This document shows positions 16,669 through 24,922 of a stretch of 64,000 nt of DNA, in pieces (the first letter of the stretch is position 1; each line of letters begins with the position of its first letter). The DNA comes from Clostridium sp. DL-VIII (GTDB lineage: Bacteria; Bacillota; Clostridia; Clostridiales; Clostridiaceae), in contig NZ_CM001240.1 of NCBI RefSeq assembly GCF_000230835.1, positions 6,218,279-6,282,278 of the forward strand, given 5' to 3'. The position numbers were made by a program, and so were the translations under genes. Below the pieces are notes generated by a model. It was not told where the DNA came from. It ran no database searches and was given only the letters and a program-made list of their open reading frames with translations.

Positions 16669-18684
16669 TCATAAAACCATAAAATCTTTAATGCTTTCTC
16701 CAAGAATATAGTGTGAAAACCACATCAAATTCTGCTTCATAATAGCCACATTAATTCCTGGCTGACCAGAACTATATCCCATTCCTTTAAATATAACTAA
16801 TTCTGTATCAACTTCCATATCCCTTAGTCCTTGATATAGCTCATATGCATTTTGAGCTGGAACTCCTGCATCATTTTCACCATGTTGAATCAAGGTGGGA
16901 GTGCAGGCTGATTTAATATATGTTATTGGTGAAGTTTTAGCATATATCTCTGGATCACTCCATGGATCATCTCCTAAATATCTCCTAATAAATTGAGGTA
17001 TATCTGTATTTGCATAATAGGTAATCCAATCACTAATTCCACCTCCAACTGAAATAGCCTTAAATCTATCACTATATGTAGAACAGAAGGCTGATATATA
17101 TCCCCCTTGGCTCCACCCCATAACCCCTACTCTATCCTTATCTGCAATTCCCTTGTCAACTAGCATATCAACCCCAGATATAACATCATTGTAGTCACCA
17201 ATTCCCAGATTTTTATAGTTTGCTTTTAAGAATTCATTACCATACCCTGAACTTCCTCTGTAGTTTGGTTCTAAAACTATAAAGCCCTTTTCAATAAACT
17301 GCTCAATAGGATATTTTTCATTGAAGCAGCCTGAATGGATTGGAAAAGATGCCCACCCTGGACCACCATGGATTAGTACCAATAAAGGATATTTTTTATT
17401 TGAATCAAACTCTATTGAGGTTGATAAAACACCTTCTATTTCAAGATCATCACTACTTTTCCATGAGATTACTTTCCTATTACTTTTAAGTTTTCCCTTA
17501 AAAATACTATTCTCATTTGTAATTTTTTTATCGTCTAAATAGACTTCGAAGGTTTCATTGGATGTAGCCTTACTATATGATATATGATTTCCATTATCTG
17601 TTATAGAAACATCCATTATAAAGCAATCTGTTTTTTCACTTAACATGTCCACCTTACCATCTTCCGATAATAACCCAATAAGATAATTAGTTTTATCCTG
17701 CCATATAATTAAAATTCCTTTAGCTGTCCATCGTATTGGAATAACCGTACTATCAAAATCTGTTAAAGGTTGAATTAGCTCTCCACTATTAATATCATAT
17801 ATCTCTAGTGTACTGTCTGTTATATGTTTCTTATAGTAATCCTTCTCCCTTATGCTTGCTGTATAACATATTTTTGTGCCATTAGGAGAAAAGCAAACGC
17901 TCCCCAAAAATAACTTTTTTCCATTCATCTTATGTAACTCTCTAGATTTAATATCTAGTACGTATAGGTCTCCATTCTGATAATCTTCTTCATCTGGGCT
18001 TGGCGTAGCCATAAACACAACCTTTTTTCCATCATTTGAAATATCAAATTCATGGATATGAAAATCCTTACCGTGATTTAGTTGATACGCAATACTATTT
18101 TCGTTTTTATTCTTACCTGTACTACTGGAACCTTCTAGGTAATCATATTTATCATTAGATTTTTGTATACCTTTTTTTATTTCAATGTAATATAAAAAAT
18201 TATTCTGGTATTCTTTACCCACATGTTGGAAATCTCCATATATTTCCTTGCGTTTCTTGATTTCCTCAGATTCTTTTGAATGTGCAACATAATAAAAACC
18301 CTTGCCAGTAGGCTCCCATTTGAATTTACTGATCCCTTCTTTTTCATCAGTAATACGAGAACTACTATAATCATCTACTGACTTAACAAATATCTGATTT
18401 TTCTTCTTATCCACGTCACCAACCGAACTAAGGTATGCAATATGTTTAGAATCTGGAGACCATAATGGGGATGTACAATCTATATCTCCAGTTGTTAATT
18501 GGTAACATTGCCCCTTGTCTTTTTCATATATCCATATATGGTTACTATATTTATTGTCTTTCCAGTTAGTTGTCTTCTTGACAAATGCTACGTTTTTGCC
18601 ATCATCACTTATGTTTATACCTGATAAGGTTGGTAATGAAATAAGCTCTTCTATACTTAGATATGTTTTTTCATTAATATTCAT
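16669..18684 (-). CDS. S9-family (prolyl oligopeptidase-type) peptidase
   Basis: Cytosolic serine peptidase resembling acylaminoacyl-peptidases: an N-terminal beta-propeller (residues about 1-390, WD40-like repeats such as SPLWSPDSKHIAYLS) and a C-terminal alpha/beta hydrolase. Seen: oxyanion text LIHGGPGWASFP, nucleophile Ser in GVMGWSQGGYISAF, and the acid in QHGENDAGVPAQNAYE. Where the catalytic His is expected (family GMGHG) this protein has KGMGYSSGQP, Tyr at codon 16776-16774. It may be inactive or use another His. No signal peptide is seen. A GGGGGG stretch precedes the ATG at 18684. It was probably the next gene after rlmD before the ICE inserted. Confidence 0.82.
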   Translation of the reverse strand: MNINEKTYLSIEELISLPTLSGINISDDGKNVAFVKKTTNWKDNKYSNHIWIYEKDKGQCYQLTTGDIDCTSPLWSPDSKHIAYLSSVGDVDKKKNQIFVKSVDDYSSSRITDEKEGISKFKWEPTGKGFYYVAHSKESEEIKKRKEIYGDFQHVGKEYQNNFLYYIEIKKGIQKSNDKYDYLEGSSSTGKNKNENSIAYQLNHGKDFHIHEFDISNDGKKVVFMATPSPDEEDYQNGDLYVLDIKSRELHKMNGKKLFLGSVCFSPNGTKICYTASIREKDYYKKHITDSTLEIYDINSGELIQPLTDFDSTVIPIRWTAKGILIIWQDKTNYLIGLLSEDGKVDMLSEKTDCFIMDVSITDNGNHISYSKATSNETFEVYLDDKKITNENSIFKGKLKSNRKVISWKSSDDLEIEGVLSTSIEFDSNKKYPLLVLIHGGPGWASFPIHSGCFNEKYPIEQFIEKGFIVLEPNYRGSSGYGNEFLKANYKNLGIGDYNDVISGVDMLVDKGIADKDRVGVMGWSQGGYISAFCSTYSDRFKAISVGGGISDWITYYANTDIPQFIRRYLGDDPWSDPEIYAKTSPITYIKSACTPTLIQHGENDAGVPAQNAYELYQGLRDMEVDTELVIFKGMGYSSGQPGINVAIMKQNLMWFSHYILGESIKDFMVL

Positions 18685-18707
18685 TAATATACCCCCCGAT
18701 CTTTATA

Positions 18708-18745
18708 GGTATCGTCAATGACTTAAGTATAATCTTGACAATACC
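18708..18745 (-). promoter_or_regulatory. Inverted repeat in the S9 peptidase promoter region
   Basis: On the minus strand GGTATTGTCAA and TTGACGATACC are inverted repeats of 11 bases with one mismatch, separated by 16 bases, ending 24 bases before the ATG at 18684. Looks like an operator for a dimeric regulator. The rest of 18685-19186 shows no other gene. Confidence 0.5.
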
Positions 18746-19129
18746 TATTGATTTTACTTTAAATTTATATCAAAACTCTGCCATAATCCCAAAAAGGTAT
18801 AATTTTGTTGATACCACTCATCAAAATCTAAAAAAAGGTGACAAAAACTTTGGACACTATAATTAAAATTCATTATTCTCGCTCAGATTCTTTATTTTAG
18901 CAGCAACGTCTGAATAAATATCTCTAATATAGTTTTCTTTCTTAAATATTCACTTTCAAAAATTCGTACATAAATTTCGAACTTTTTTCTTCTATATTTA
19001 TTTCTTTAATCCAAAATTCACACACTGCCTTGAAATATATGCACCTATAACTATCGTTTCATTAGTAATTCTTAAAATTCGCAGATTTTACTTCTTTGTT
19101 TATACTTTATTATAGTAATAAGCATAGAG

Positions 19130-19177
19130 CTTCCGACCAACTAAATCTCCCGTCGGAAGAATGTCGGAAGTCGGAAG
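19130..19177. repeat. Iterated octamer GTCGGAAG beside the element boundary
   Basis: CTTCCGAC at 19130-19137 is followed by GTCGGAAG at 19152-19159 and 19163-19170, and TCGGAAG at 19171-19177. The outer copies form a hairpin on either strand. It lies on the chromosomal side of attL, so it may be the old rlmD 3' hairpin. Confidence 0.5.
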
Positions 19178-19186
19178 TTTTTAAGC

Positions 19187-20992
19187 TTATATTATTTTCA
19201 AGAATAGCTCTATTTCTTGATTAGTAGAGTAACAGTTTCCACATGTGTCGGTGCTACTATCAGAACACAATTTATCAACCTCGTTATTATCATATGAACA
19301 CAATTCATAAGTTCTATGTCTACCTCTTGCATTTTTTCTTTGAGGTCTAAATTTCTCTCCATTTAAACTACTCTTAAATCCTGTTTTATAGACAAATGTA
19401 ATTTGTGCAGGATCTTTATTTCCCTCTTCATCAATTTCACCTATAACAACTTTTTCTACTACACTTTCAAAAACATATCTATCAAATTCATCTAATACTT
19501 CATTTTGTTCTAATGTCGTCTTAAATTCTTTTAAACGGTGTTTTATTTCTTTTTCATTTTCAGAGATTTCACCAAGCTTCTTTCTATCTTTAATAAGATT
19601 CTCTTGAGCTAATATTAAATCAGCATATTTTGCTTCATATGTGGCTTTATCAATTGAATCCTCTAATCTCATATCAATTAACTTATTTTTCTTTTTCTCT
19701 AGTGTATTTATTTCCTTATCTATTTTGGATATTCGCTTGTTAACACTGCTACTATTTAAATTCTCCTCCATTCTCTGCAAAAATTCTTCAAGTACTTCTT
19801 TATTATCAGAGCATAATAGACGATAACTTTCTACAAATGCATCTTCGATAGCTTTTTCTGGTATAGCTTTACTATCACTGCAAAATTTCTTTCCTTTTTT
19901 AGTAGCTGTAACACACTGCCAAACAACTTTACTGTGATCTGTTCCACTATGCCAGTTTCGTCTAGTTAAGGCACCACCGCAAAAACCACATTCAAGCATA
20001 CAACTGAAAGCATATTGTCTACTGAATTTTTCTCTTTTAATATTTCCGTCACTAATTTTAACCCTATTTTGATTTCTTCTTTCTAAAATTGCCTGTGCTT
20101 TTTCAAAAATTTCTTCATTAATGATAGCTTCGTGGTGGTCTCTAATATAAAATTTATCTTCTTCTCCAAAGTTATCTAGTCTTCTTTTCGAAATTGGATC
20201 AACAGTAAAAGTCTTTCCCATAAGCAAATCGCCTTTGTATTTCTCGTTTTTAATTATTCCAATTACGGTTGATTGCGCCCATGAACTACTTCCATATCTT
20301 GTTTTATATCCAAGATTCTCTAATTCTTTACCAATTACTGAACCTCCAGCACCTTCAATATATCTATTGAAAATATATTGGACAATTTTAGCTTCTTCTT
20401 GATTTACAGTTATTGTTTTATCTTCTGGATGATAGTCATAACCTAAGCATCCTTGAAATCCAACCAATTCACCACGTTTCATTTTCATTTTAAGTCCTTT
20501 TTTTACATTTGCAGATATATTTTCAACTTCTTGTTGTGCTACAGAACTAAGAACTACAAGTAGTAATTCACCATCCATTGTAAGAGTATTAATCTTTTCA
20601 TACTCAAAATAAACAGCAATATTCTTTTCTTTTAGCATACGAACATATTTTAATGTATCCAAAGTGTTTCTTGCAAAACGTGAAATAGATTTTGTAATCA
20701 CCATATCAATTTCACCATTCATACATTCATTAATCATTCTTTGAAAATCTTCTCGTTTTGTCACCTGTGTTCCTGTAATTGCTTCGTCTGCAAAAATTCC
20801 AGCCATAGCCCACTCTTTATTTTTCTTGATTAATTCCGTATAATAGGCTACCTGCGATTTATAACTATTTAATTGGTCTTCACTATCAGTACTTACTCTA
20901 CAATAAGCAGCTACACGTAATCGTTCAATTGTTTTCCCATTATTTCTCCCTGTAGTTATACCTTTAGCTTTTATCACTTCAACTTCTTTCAT
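19187..20992 (-). CDS. Large serine recombinase of the ICE, C-terminus altered by integration
   Basis: Site-specific recombinase expected to integrate and excise the element. The catalytic resolvase domain is N-terminal (AAYCRVSTDSEDQLNSYKSQ with the nucleophile Ser; ISRFARNTLDTLKYVRMLK). A recombinase DNA-binding domain, a zinc ribbon (CGFCGGALTRRN ... WQC) and a long coiled coil near residues 415-480 follow. ATG 20992 is preceded by AAAGGTGG; a GTG 9 bases upstream overlaps that site. The frame crosses attL at DTCG (residue 585) and continues 16 codons into what was the rlmD end. In the circular element it would instead continue 56 codons (56394-56224), giving about 641 residues. Replaces the Int/Xis pair of Tn916, as TndX does in Tn5397. 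Confidence 0.9.
   Translation of the reverse strand: MKEVEVIKAKGITTGRNNGKTIERLRVAAYCRVSTDSEDQLNSYKSQVAYYTELIKKNKEWAMAGIFADEAITGTQVTKREDFQRMINECMNGEIDMVITKSISRFARNTLDTLKYVRMLKEKNIAVYFEYEKINTLTMDGELLLVVLSSVAQQEVENISANVKKGLKMKMKRGELVGFQGCLGYDYHPEDKTITVNQEEAKIVQYIFNRYIEGAGGSVIGKELENLGYKTRYGSSSWAQSTVIGIIKNEKYKGDLLMGKTFTVDPISKRRLDNFGEEDKFYIRDHHEAIINEEIFEKAQAILERRNQNRVKISDGNIKREKFSRQYAFSCMLECGFCGGALTRRNWHSGTDHSKVVWQCVTATKKGKKFCSDSKAIPEKAIEDAFVESYRLLCSDNKEVLEEFLQRMEENLNSSSVNKRISKIDKEINTLEKKKNKLIDMRLEDSIDKATYEAKYADLILAQENLIKDRKKLGEISENEKEIKHRLKEFKTTLEQNEVLDEFDRYVFESVVEKVVIGEIDEEGNKDPAQITFVYKTGFKSSLNGEKFRPQRKNARGRHRTYELCSYDNNEVDKLCSDSSTDTCGNCYSTNQEIELFLKII
19210..19245 (-). pseudogene. Displaced native 3' end of rlmD (attL side)
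   Basis: In the frame one base off from the recombinase, the minus strand reads HVETVTLLIKK and TAG. HVET-x-x-LL is the canonical C-terminus of RlmD/RumA methyltransferases. The rest of rlmD lies 37 kb away at 56361-57737, so this is the original end of the gene, cut off by insertion of the element. Confidence 0.88.
19238..19246 (-). repeat. attL core ACATGTGGA
   Basis: Nine bases identical to 56395-56403, and the following bases agree as RACT. On the element side lies the recombinase frame; on the other the native rlmD tail. Confidence 0.85.
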
Positions 20993-21052
20993 ATAAGCCA
21001 CCTTTCCGTATTCCTTTTGTTGTGCTAATTATATAGCAAAAGGAACTTCGAT

Positions 21053-21199
21053 TCAAGTAGTTATATCTGATACTATCTTATAATCCTTCATAAGTCCTTT
21101 TTTTACTTTTGTATATTCTTCTTCTGAAATCAGCTTGCGAACAAGTAATTTTTTTAACATTGCAAGTTGCATACTGTAACTAATCAAATCCTTGTTCAT
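21053..21199 (-). CDS. Small SHOCT-type protein next to the recombinase
   Basis: 48 residues: MNKDLISYSMQLAMLKKLLV then RKLISEEEYTKVKKGLMKDY and a short end. The block from LKKLLVRKLISEEEYTKVKKGL is a SHOCT-like short oligomerising helix pair. It begins after AAAGGTGGATTAT and ends about 60 bases before the recombinase start, so both are probably co-transcribed. Small proteins of this kind are often found beside serine recombinase genes of conjugative elements; a helper or directionality role is only an inference. Confidence 0.7.
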   Translation of the reverse strand: MNKDLISYSMQLAMLKKLLVRKLISEEEYTKVKKGLMKDYKIVSDITT

Positions 21200-21229
21200 A
21201 TAATCCACCTTTCTACTAATCTGTTATTT

Positions 21230-21470
21230 GCTAAGCAAATCGAATAGCTGTGGCTCAGCTCACGGGAATCTAACCCCTGCATGGTTCTCATGCAGCCGTA
21301 TCCATTGCCTGCGACGGTTTTATCACGCTCGGACTAAGGGGCTATACGGGAGTATCATTATTACAATAAGAAGTCATGGCAGTAATGTTGCCAAAGATTA
21401 CTTACAGAGCACTGACAATAATCGCTCGCTTTATGGTCATGGCGTGTCAGTCTGTCAGCTATTTTCTTAT
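21230..21470. other. GC-rich, fold-rich non-coding block
   Basis: Clearly richer in G and C than its surroundings. CTGCATG/CATGCAG (21277-21283, 21289-21295) and CCGT/ACGG (21296-21299, 21314-21317) form adjacent stems enclosed by CCCC/GGGG (21274-21277, 21338-21341). A plus-strand frame of 81 codons crosses it but lacks a ribosome site and resembles no family I know. A structured leader RNA of the recombinase transcript or a fragment of a ribozyme-like element are possible; I cannot assign a class. Confidence 0.35.
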
Positions 21471-21613
21471 TAGAACGTATTCGATTGCTTTATTCAGTTT
21501 TCAAAGAACAATAAAGCTTTTAGATATCAAACATTAATTATTTTATTAACTTTTATAGAGTATTATAGGAAGCATTTTAGAAAGAGGACAAAATATATGT
21601 CTACTTTAAATTT

Positions 21614-21847
21614 CTAAACTACAGTAATCTGGAAATTCAAAGTCATATTCATTACAGCAGTTTGCAATCTACCCTTTAATTCACTATCAACAACCATATA
21701 AACATTTCCATAATCATCATACATTTTGCGTAAACTTAATTTTGATATATAACCATCATAGAAGTTCAAAACTTTTTTAATCGCTTCCTTATCTCCACCC
21801 ACAGCAGCTACAATAGTATCAAATGATAGATTTTTATTCTTCTTCAT
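21614..21847 (-). CDS. Helix-turn-helix protein, Tn916 Orf8-like
   Basis: 77-residue regulator with the text typical of this Tn916 module: SFDTIVAAVGGDKEAIKKVL, then FYDGYISKLSLRKMYDDYGN. It overlaps the sigma-like gene by 14 bases and has GGAGGG before its ATG, so the pair is translated together. In Tn916 the orf7/orf8 pair takes part in control of excision and transfer gene expression. The same role here is inferred from synteny. Confidence 0.82.
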   Translation of the reverse strand: MKKNKNLSFDTIVAAVGGDKEAIKKVLNFYDGYISKLSLRKMYDDYGNVYMVVDSELKGRLQTAVMNMTLNFQITVV

Positions 21848-22268
21848 ATTCTGATCCCTCCTTGTACAATTTTTTTATTTCGTTTAGTGTGCTTGTCCTA
21901 TGTCTATAAATTGTGCTGCGTACAAGATTCATAAGTCTTCCAATTTCTGAATCTGACATGTCCATAAAGTATGACAGTAAGATAATATTTCTTTTCTTCT
22001 CTGGCAGTACTTTCAGAACTTTGCTTAACTGCTCATCCATTATTAGTACTTCCATTCCAAAAACATTAAATGTGGTATACTCAATAGGATATGTGTCTAT
22101 TCTATGAAAGCCATCCAATTCTACTTCTAACAGATCAGAAAATGAAATTTCATTTTTCCAATGTCTAGAAATATCTCTATAATACTTACTTTTTTCATAC
22201 TTAATGACTTTCTTTGTAAGGCAATCAAATTGAGCTTCGATTGCCTTTTCAAAAGAAGATGATTGCAT
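21834..22268 (-). CDS. Sigma-70 family protein, Tn916 Orf7-like
   Basis: 144-residue sigma-like regulator. Region 4 is clear: VLPEKKRNIILLSYFMDMSD, SEIGRLMNLVRSTIYRHRTS, TLNEIKKLY. The N-terminus (SSFEKAIEAQFDCLTKK) matches the Orf7 start. AAGGGGGTG precedes the ATG at 22268. The product likely helps transcribe the recombinase side of the element, being next to orf8 and upstream of the SHOCT and recombinase genes in the same direction. Confidence 0.85.
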   Translation of the reverse strand: MQSSSFEKAIEAQFDCLTKKVIKYEKSKYYRDISRHWKNEISFSDLLEVELDGFHRIDTYPIEYTTFNVFGMEVLIMDEQLSKVLKVLPEKKRNIILLSYFMDMSDSEIGRLMNLVRSTIYRHRTSTLNEIKKLYKEGSEYEEE

Positions 22269-22401
22269 AAGTTCACCCCCTTTCTGTCACGAAGTGGTTG
22301 AGGCTTTCCCTCTTTCCCCTTTCCGCAACGTAACTTCCAAAAGAGGTGACTTTTGTTGCGTTCTTCTAAAAATTTTTTAAATGAAATTCTTAAAGTCCAA
22401 A

Positions 22402-22441
22402 AAAGCACATAAACAGACTGTCTAATCTGTTTATGTGCTTT
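22402..22441. terminator. Perfect 16-bp hairpin upstream of the orf7-like gene
   Basis: AAAGCACATAAACAGA (22402-22417) and TCTGTTTATGTGCTTT (22426-22441) pair exactly around an 8-base loop. It lies in the orf7-orf9 intergenic region, where it could terminate or attenuate transcription. A second hairpin at 22704-22748 (ATACTGCTG/CAGCAGTAT) lies in the same gap. No gene is otherwise seen in 22269-22854. Confidence 0.65.
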
Positions 22442-22854
22442 CGATATAATTATGTTTTGAATATATTGTAAAAATCCAAATTGATAGTATTTTTTATTTA
22501 TTGCTGTATAATAAACTTTTTTATTATAGAACCTAACGTATAATTTTATTAGACAATTATATATTTTAATAGCAGCTACCTCCTATTAGCCGCCGTTTAT
22601 ATAATTTACATTGAGTGTGCCTTTTTCTGAATTTGAAAAAATACGACAGCTTTGATTATTCAAAACCGCCGTATAGCTATATTTAAATGAGAGCAAGAAA
22701 AGAATACTGCTGCAATAGCGGTTTTTTTTATTTACCGCACAGCAGTATATTTTTTATAGACAATAGATAATAAGAATTATAAAACCTAACAATACGTTTT
22801 TCTATACCTGTTACACAATTATTAGGAACCTAGAATATACTTAGGTGATTAAAT

Positions 22855-22929
22855 ATGCGTAACAAAGACGAAAAATATAATTTTGCAACATTTGGACGTG
22901 CTATCAAGGAGACCCGAATGAAAAAATGA
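22855..22929 (+). pseudogene. Truncated Tn916 Orf9-like XRE regulator
   Basis: The frame reads MRNKDEKYNFATFGRAIKET then RMKK and a stop. This is the start of the Orf9-type XRE regulator of Tn916, which normally continues with a full helix-turn-helix of about 115 residues. Only 24 codons remain; the following 150 bases belong to something else. The break falls exactly where the cargo begins, so the gene was probably cut when the redox cassette entered or recombined. Confidence 0.72.
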
Positions 22930-23087
22930 ATATACCAGCATCCGTTACTTTTAATTCATTTTGTTTAGCATTAAGAATGCCTTGAATTGCCATATTTGTA
23001 ATAGCAGCACAAACGTCCTAATAAGCTACAAATGTACTAATAACAGAAATTCTAATAGCATGTCCAGTAATTTAACCTAGAAAAAGT

Positions 23088-23714
23088 TTATCGAATAAAG
23101 TTAGTGAGCGCTGGTGCTTCTTTCTCAGGTAAAGTCACACCGGCAGCTTTTCCTGCTTCAATGGACTTTAGCATCCACGCCATATTATTACCTAGTGTAC
23201 GCATTGTCTGCATACCTTCCAAATCCTGGTTTACTTCATCAGGAGTATTTCCGTGTACTGAATTCCAATATTGAGATGATACAACAGGCATATTACTCAT
23301 AGTAAAATACTTGTTCATTTGATCAAATGTAGCTGTAGTACCAGCACGGCGAGCACTCATAACTGCTGCCACGGGTTTGTAGGATAAAGATCCTGTCCAA
23401 ATATTAGTAAAGAATAACCTATCCATAAAGGAAGTTAACCTCCCGGTAGAAGAAGCAAAATGTACTGGAGATCCAAAAATAAACCCATCTGCTTCATATG
23501 CCTTTTCTAAAAATTCATTTACTTGATCATTCATAAAGCATTTGCCTGTTTTCATACAAGAATAACAACCCACACATCCAGAAATTGCTTTTGTACCTAA
23601 GTGAAAAATTTCTGTCTCTATACCATTCTTTTCTAATGCTCCAGCTACCTCAGACAAAGCAGTATAAGTACATCCATTTTTATTATGACTACCATTAACT
23701 AATAATACTTTCAT
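23088..23714 (-). CDS. Flavodoxin-family NAD(P)H-dependent oxidoreductase
   Basis: FMN-binding reductase of 208 residues. Motifs: LLVNGSHNKNGCTYTALSEV (phosphate-binding loop), CVGCYSCMKTGKC (cysteine cluster as in iron-sulfur flavoproteins) and GSPVHFASSTGRLTSFMDRL. The start at 23714 has AAAAGGAG nine bases before it; a TTG two codons upstream was rejected. It follows the aldo/keto reductase gene by about 50 bases in the same direction, so both belong to one transcript. It is clearly related to the protein at 26075-26650. Likely role: reduction of quinones, nitro compounds or similar electrophiles; the substrate is unknown. Confidence 0.78.
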   Translation of the reverse strand: MKVLLVNGSHNKNGCTYTALSEVAGALEKNGIETEIFHLGTKAISGCVGCYSCMKTGKCFMNDQVNEFLEKAYEADGFIFGSPVHFASSTGRLTSFMDRLFFTNIWTGSLSYKPVAAVMSARRAGTTATFDQMNKYFTMSNMPVVSSQYWNSVHGNTPDEVNQDLEGMQTMRTLGNNMAWMLKSIEAGKAAGVTLPEKEAPALTNFIR

Positions 23715-23766
23715 TTGCAAAACTCCTTTTAATTGTTACTAAATTTATATTAATTATATTTTAATT

Positions 23767-24723
23767 TTAGTAACGGTCTCCAAATGCAACACCAACAGGA
23801 GCAATCTCATTTATATTTGCAAGATCATCCTTTGTTAATTCGATATCCAAAGCCCCAATATTTTCTTCTAAATAAATAGTGCGTTTTGTACCCGGAATTG
23901 GAACAATATCATCTCCTTGAGCCAGCAACCATGCTAAAGCAAATTGGGAAGGTTTGCAATTTTTTTGAAACGCTAGTTCCCTTACTTTCTGGACAATCTT
24001 AAGATTTTTCTTAAAATTATCACCTTGAAAACGTGGGGAAGTACGACGGTAGTCATCTTCCGCCAAATCTTCAAATTTTTGAATTTCACCGGTTAAGAAA
24101 CCACGGCCAAGTGGGCTGTAGGGTACATAGCCAATTCCAAGTTCACGGCATGTTGGCAGTATTACGTCTTCCACATCGCGGCTCCAAAGAGAATATTCAG
24201 TTTGCAGAGCAGTAATAGGATGTATCTCATTAGCACGGCGGATTTGATCTGGTGTTGCTTCCGATAATCCGATATAACGTACTTTACCTTCACGAACCAA
24301 ATCAGACATAGCACCCACAGTTTCTTCAATTGGAGTATCAGGATCTACTCTGTGCTGATAATAGAGATCGATAGTTTCAACACCAAGGCGCTTAAGACTT
24401 GCTTCACAAGCTGCTCTTACATATTCTGGGCGTCCGTTAATACCCAAAAATTGCCCATCTCTTCCTCGTACATTGCCAAATTTTGTTGCAAGTACGATTT
24501 CATGACGATGACCTTTTAAAGCCTTGCCAACAAGTTCTTCGTTTTTGCCAGTACCATACATATCTGCAGTATCAAAAAATGTAATTCCTAGTTCTAAAGC
24601 ACGGTGTATTGTATGAATAGAACCTTCATCATCACGTCCGCTATAAAAATCGGACATTCCCATGCACCCCAATCCCATAGCCGAAACTTCAAGTTTGCTT
24701 TTTCCTAATAATCTTTTTTTCAA
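23767..24723 (-). CDS. Aldo/keto reductase
   Basis: NADPH-dependent reductase of 318 residues with an aldo/keto barrel. Catalytic tetrad text: [20 protein letters not shown] (Asp, Tyr), IVLATKFG (Lys) and [15 protein letters not shown] (His). Cofactor-binding end: [20 protein letters not shown]. The best start is a TTG at 24723 preceded by AGGAGG. It belongs to the group of YghZ/PLP-reductase-like enzymes that detoxify aldehydes, judged on overall resemblance. Upstream at 24799-24825 lies a copy of the ACCAGTATAAAT element also found before the divergent flavodoxin transcript, hence probably under the MmyB-like regulator encoded next door. Confidence 0.85.
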   Translation of the reverse strand: MKKRLLGKSKLEVSAMGLGCMGMSDFYSGRDDEGSIHTIHRALELGITFFDTADMYGTGKNEELVGKALKGHRHEIVLATKFGNVRGRDGQFLGINGRPEYVRAACEASLKRLGVETIDLYYQHRVDPDTPIEETVGAMSDLVREGKVRYIGLSEATPDQIRRANEIHPITALQTEYSLWSRDVEDVILPTCRELGIGYVPYSPLGRGFLTGEIQKFEDLAEDDYRRTSPRFQGDNFKKNLKIVQKVRELAFQKNCKPSQFALAWLLAQGDDIVPIPGTKRTIYLEENIGALDIELTKDDLANINEIAPVGVAFGDRY

Positions 24724-24798
24724 TAAAATTTCCTCCTTTCAAAAATATATGAAATTTATTCATAATCACATTCATTAAGATACTACGTTATCTATAAC

Positions 24799-24825
24799 CG
24801 TACCAGTAGTGAATTTATACTGGTA
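24799..24825 (-). promoter_or_regulatory. Operator-like element before the aldo/keto reductase
   Basis: The minus strand reads TACCAGTATAAATTCACTAC and then TGGTA; the ends TACCAGTA/TACTGGTA are inverted. Nearly the same text (TACCAGTATAAATACACTAC) stands at 25797 on the other strand. Each faces the gene it precedes. Confidence 0.6.
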
Positions 24826-24922
24826 TTAAAAATAATAGAATAAAAAATGATGAACCATCAAAGCTATAGCCTTCGATGATTCATCACTTTTTACAAGGAT
24901 CACTTACAAAATGTCCTATTTC

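Noticed and set aside
21228..21473. 81-codon plus-strand frame over the GC-rich block
   Set aside because: No ribosome site, odd composition rich in Ser, Cys and His, and the region is better explained by secondary structure.
22127..22408. 93-codon minus-strand frame upstream of and overlapping the sigma-like gene
   Set aside because: It overlaps the orf7-like gene in another frame and runs through the 16-bp hairpin; no ribosome site.
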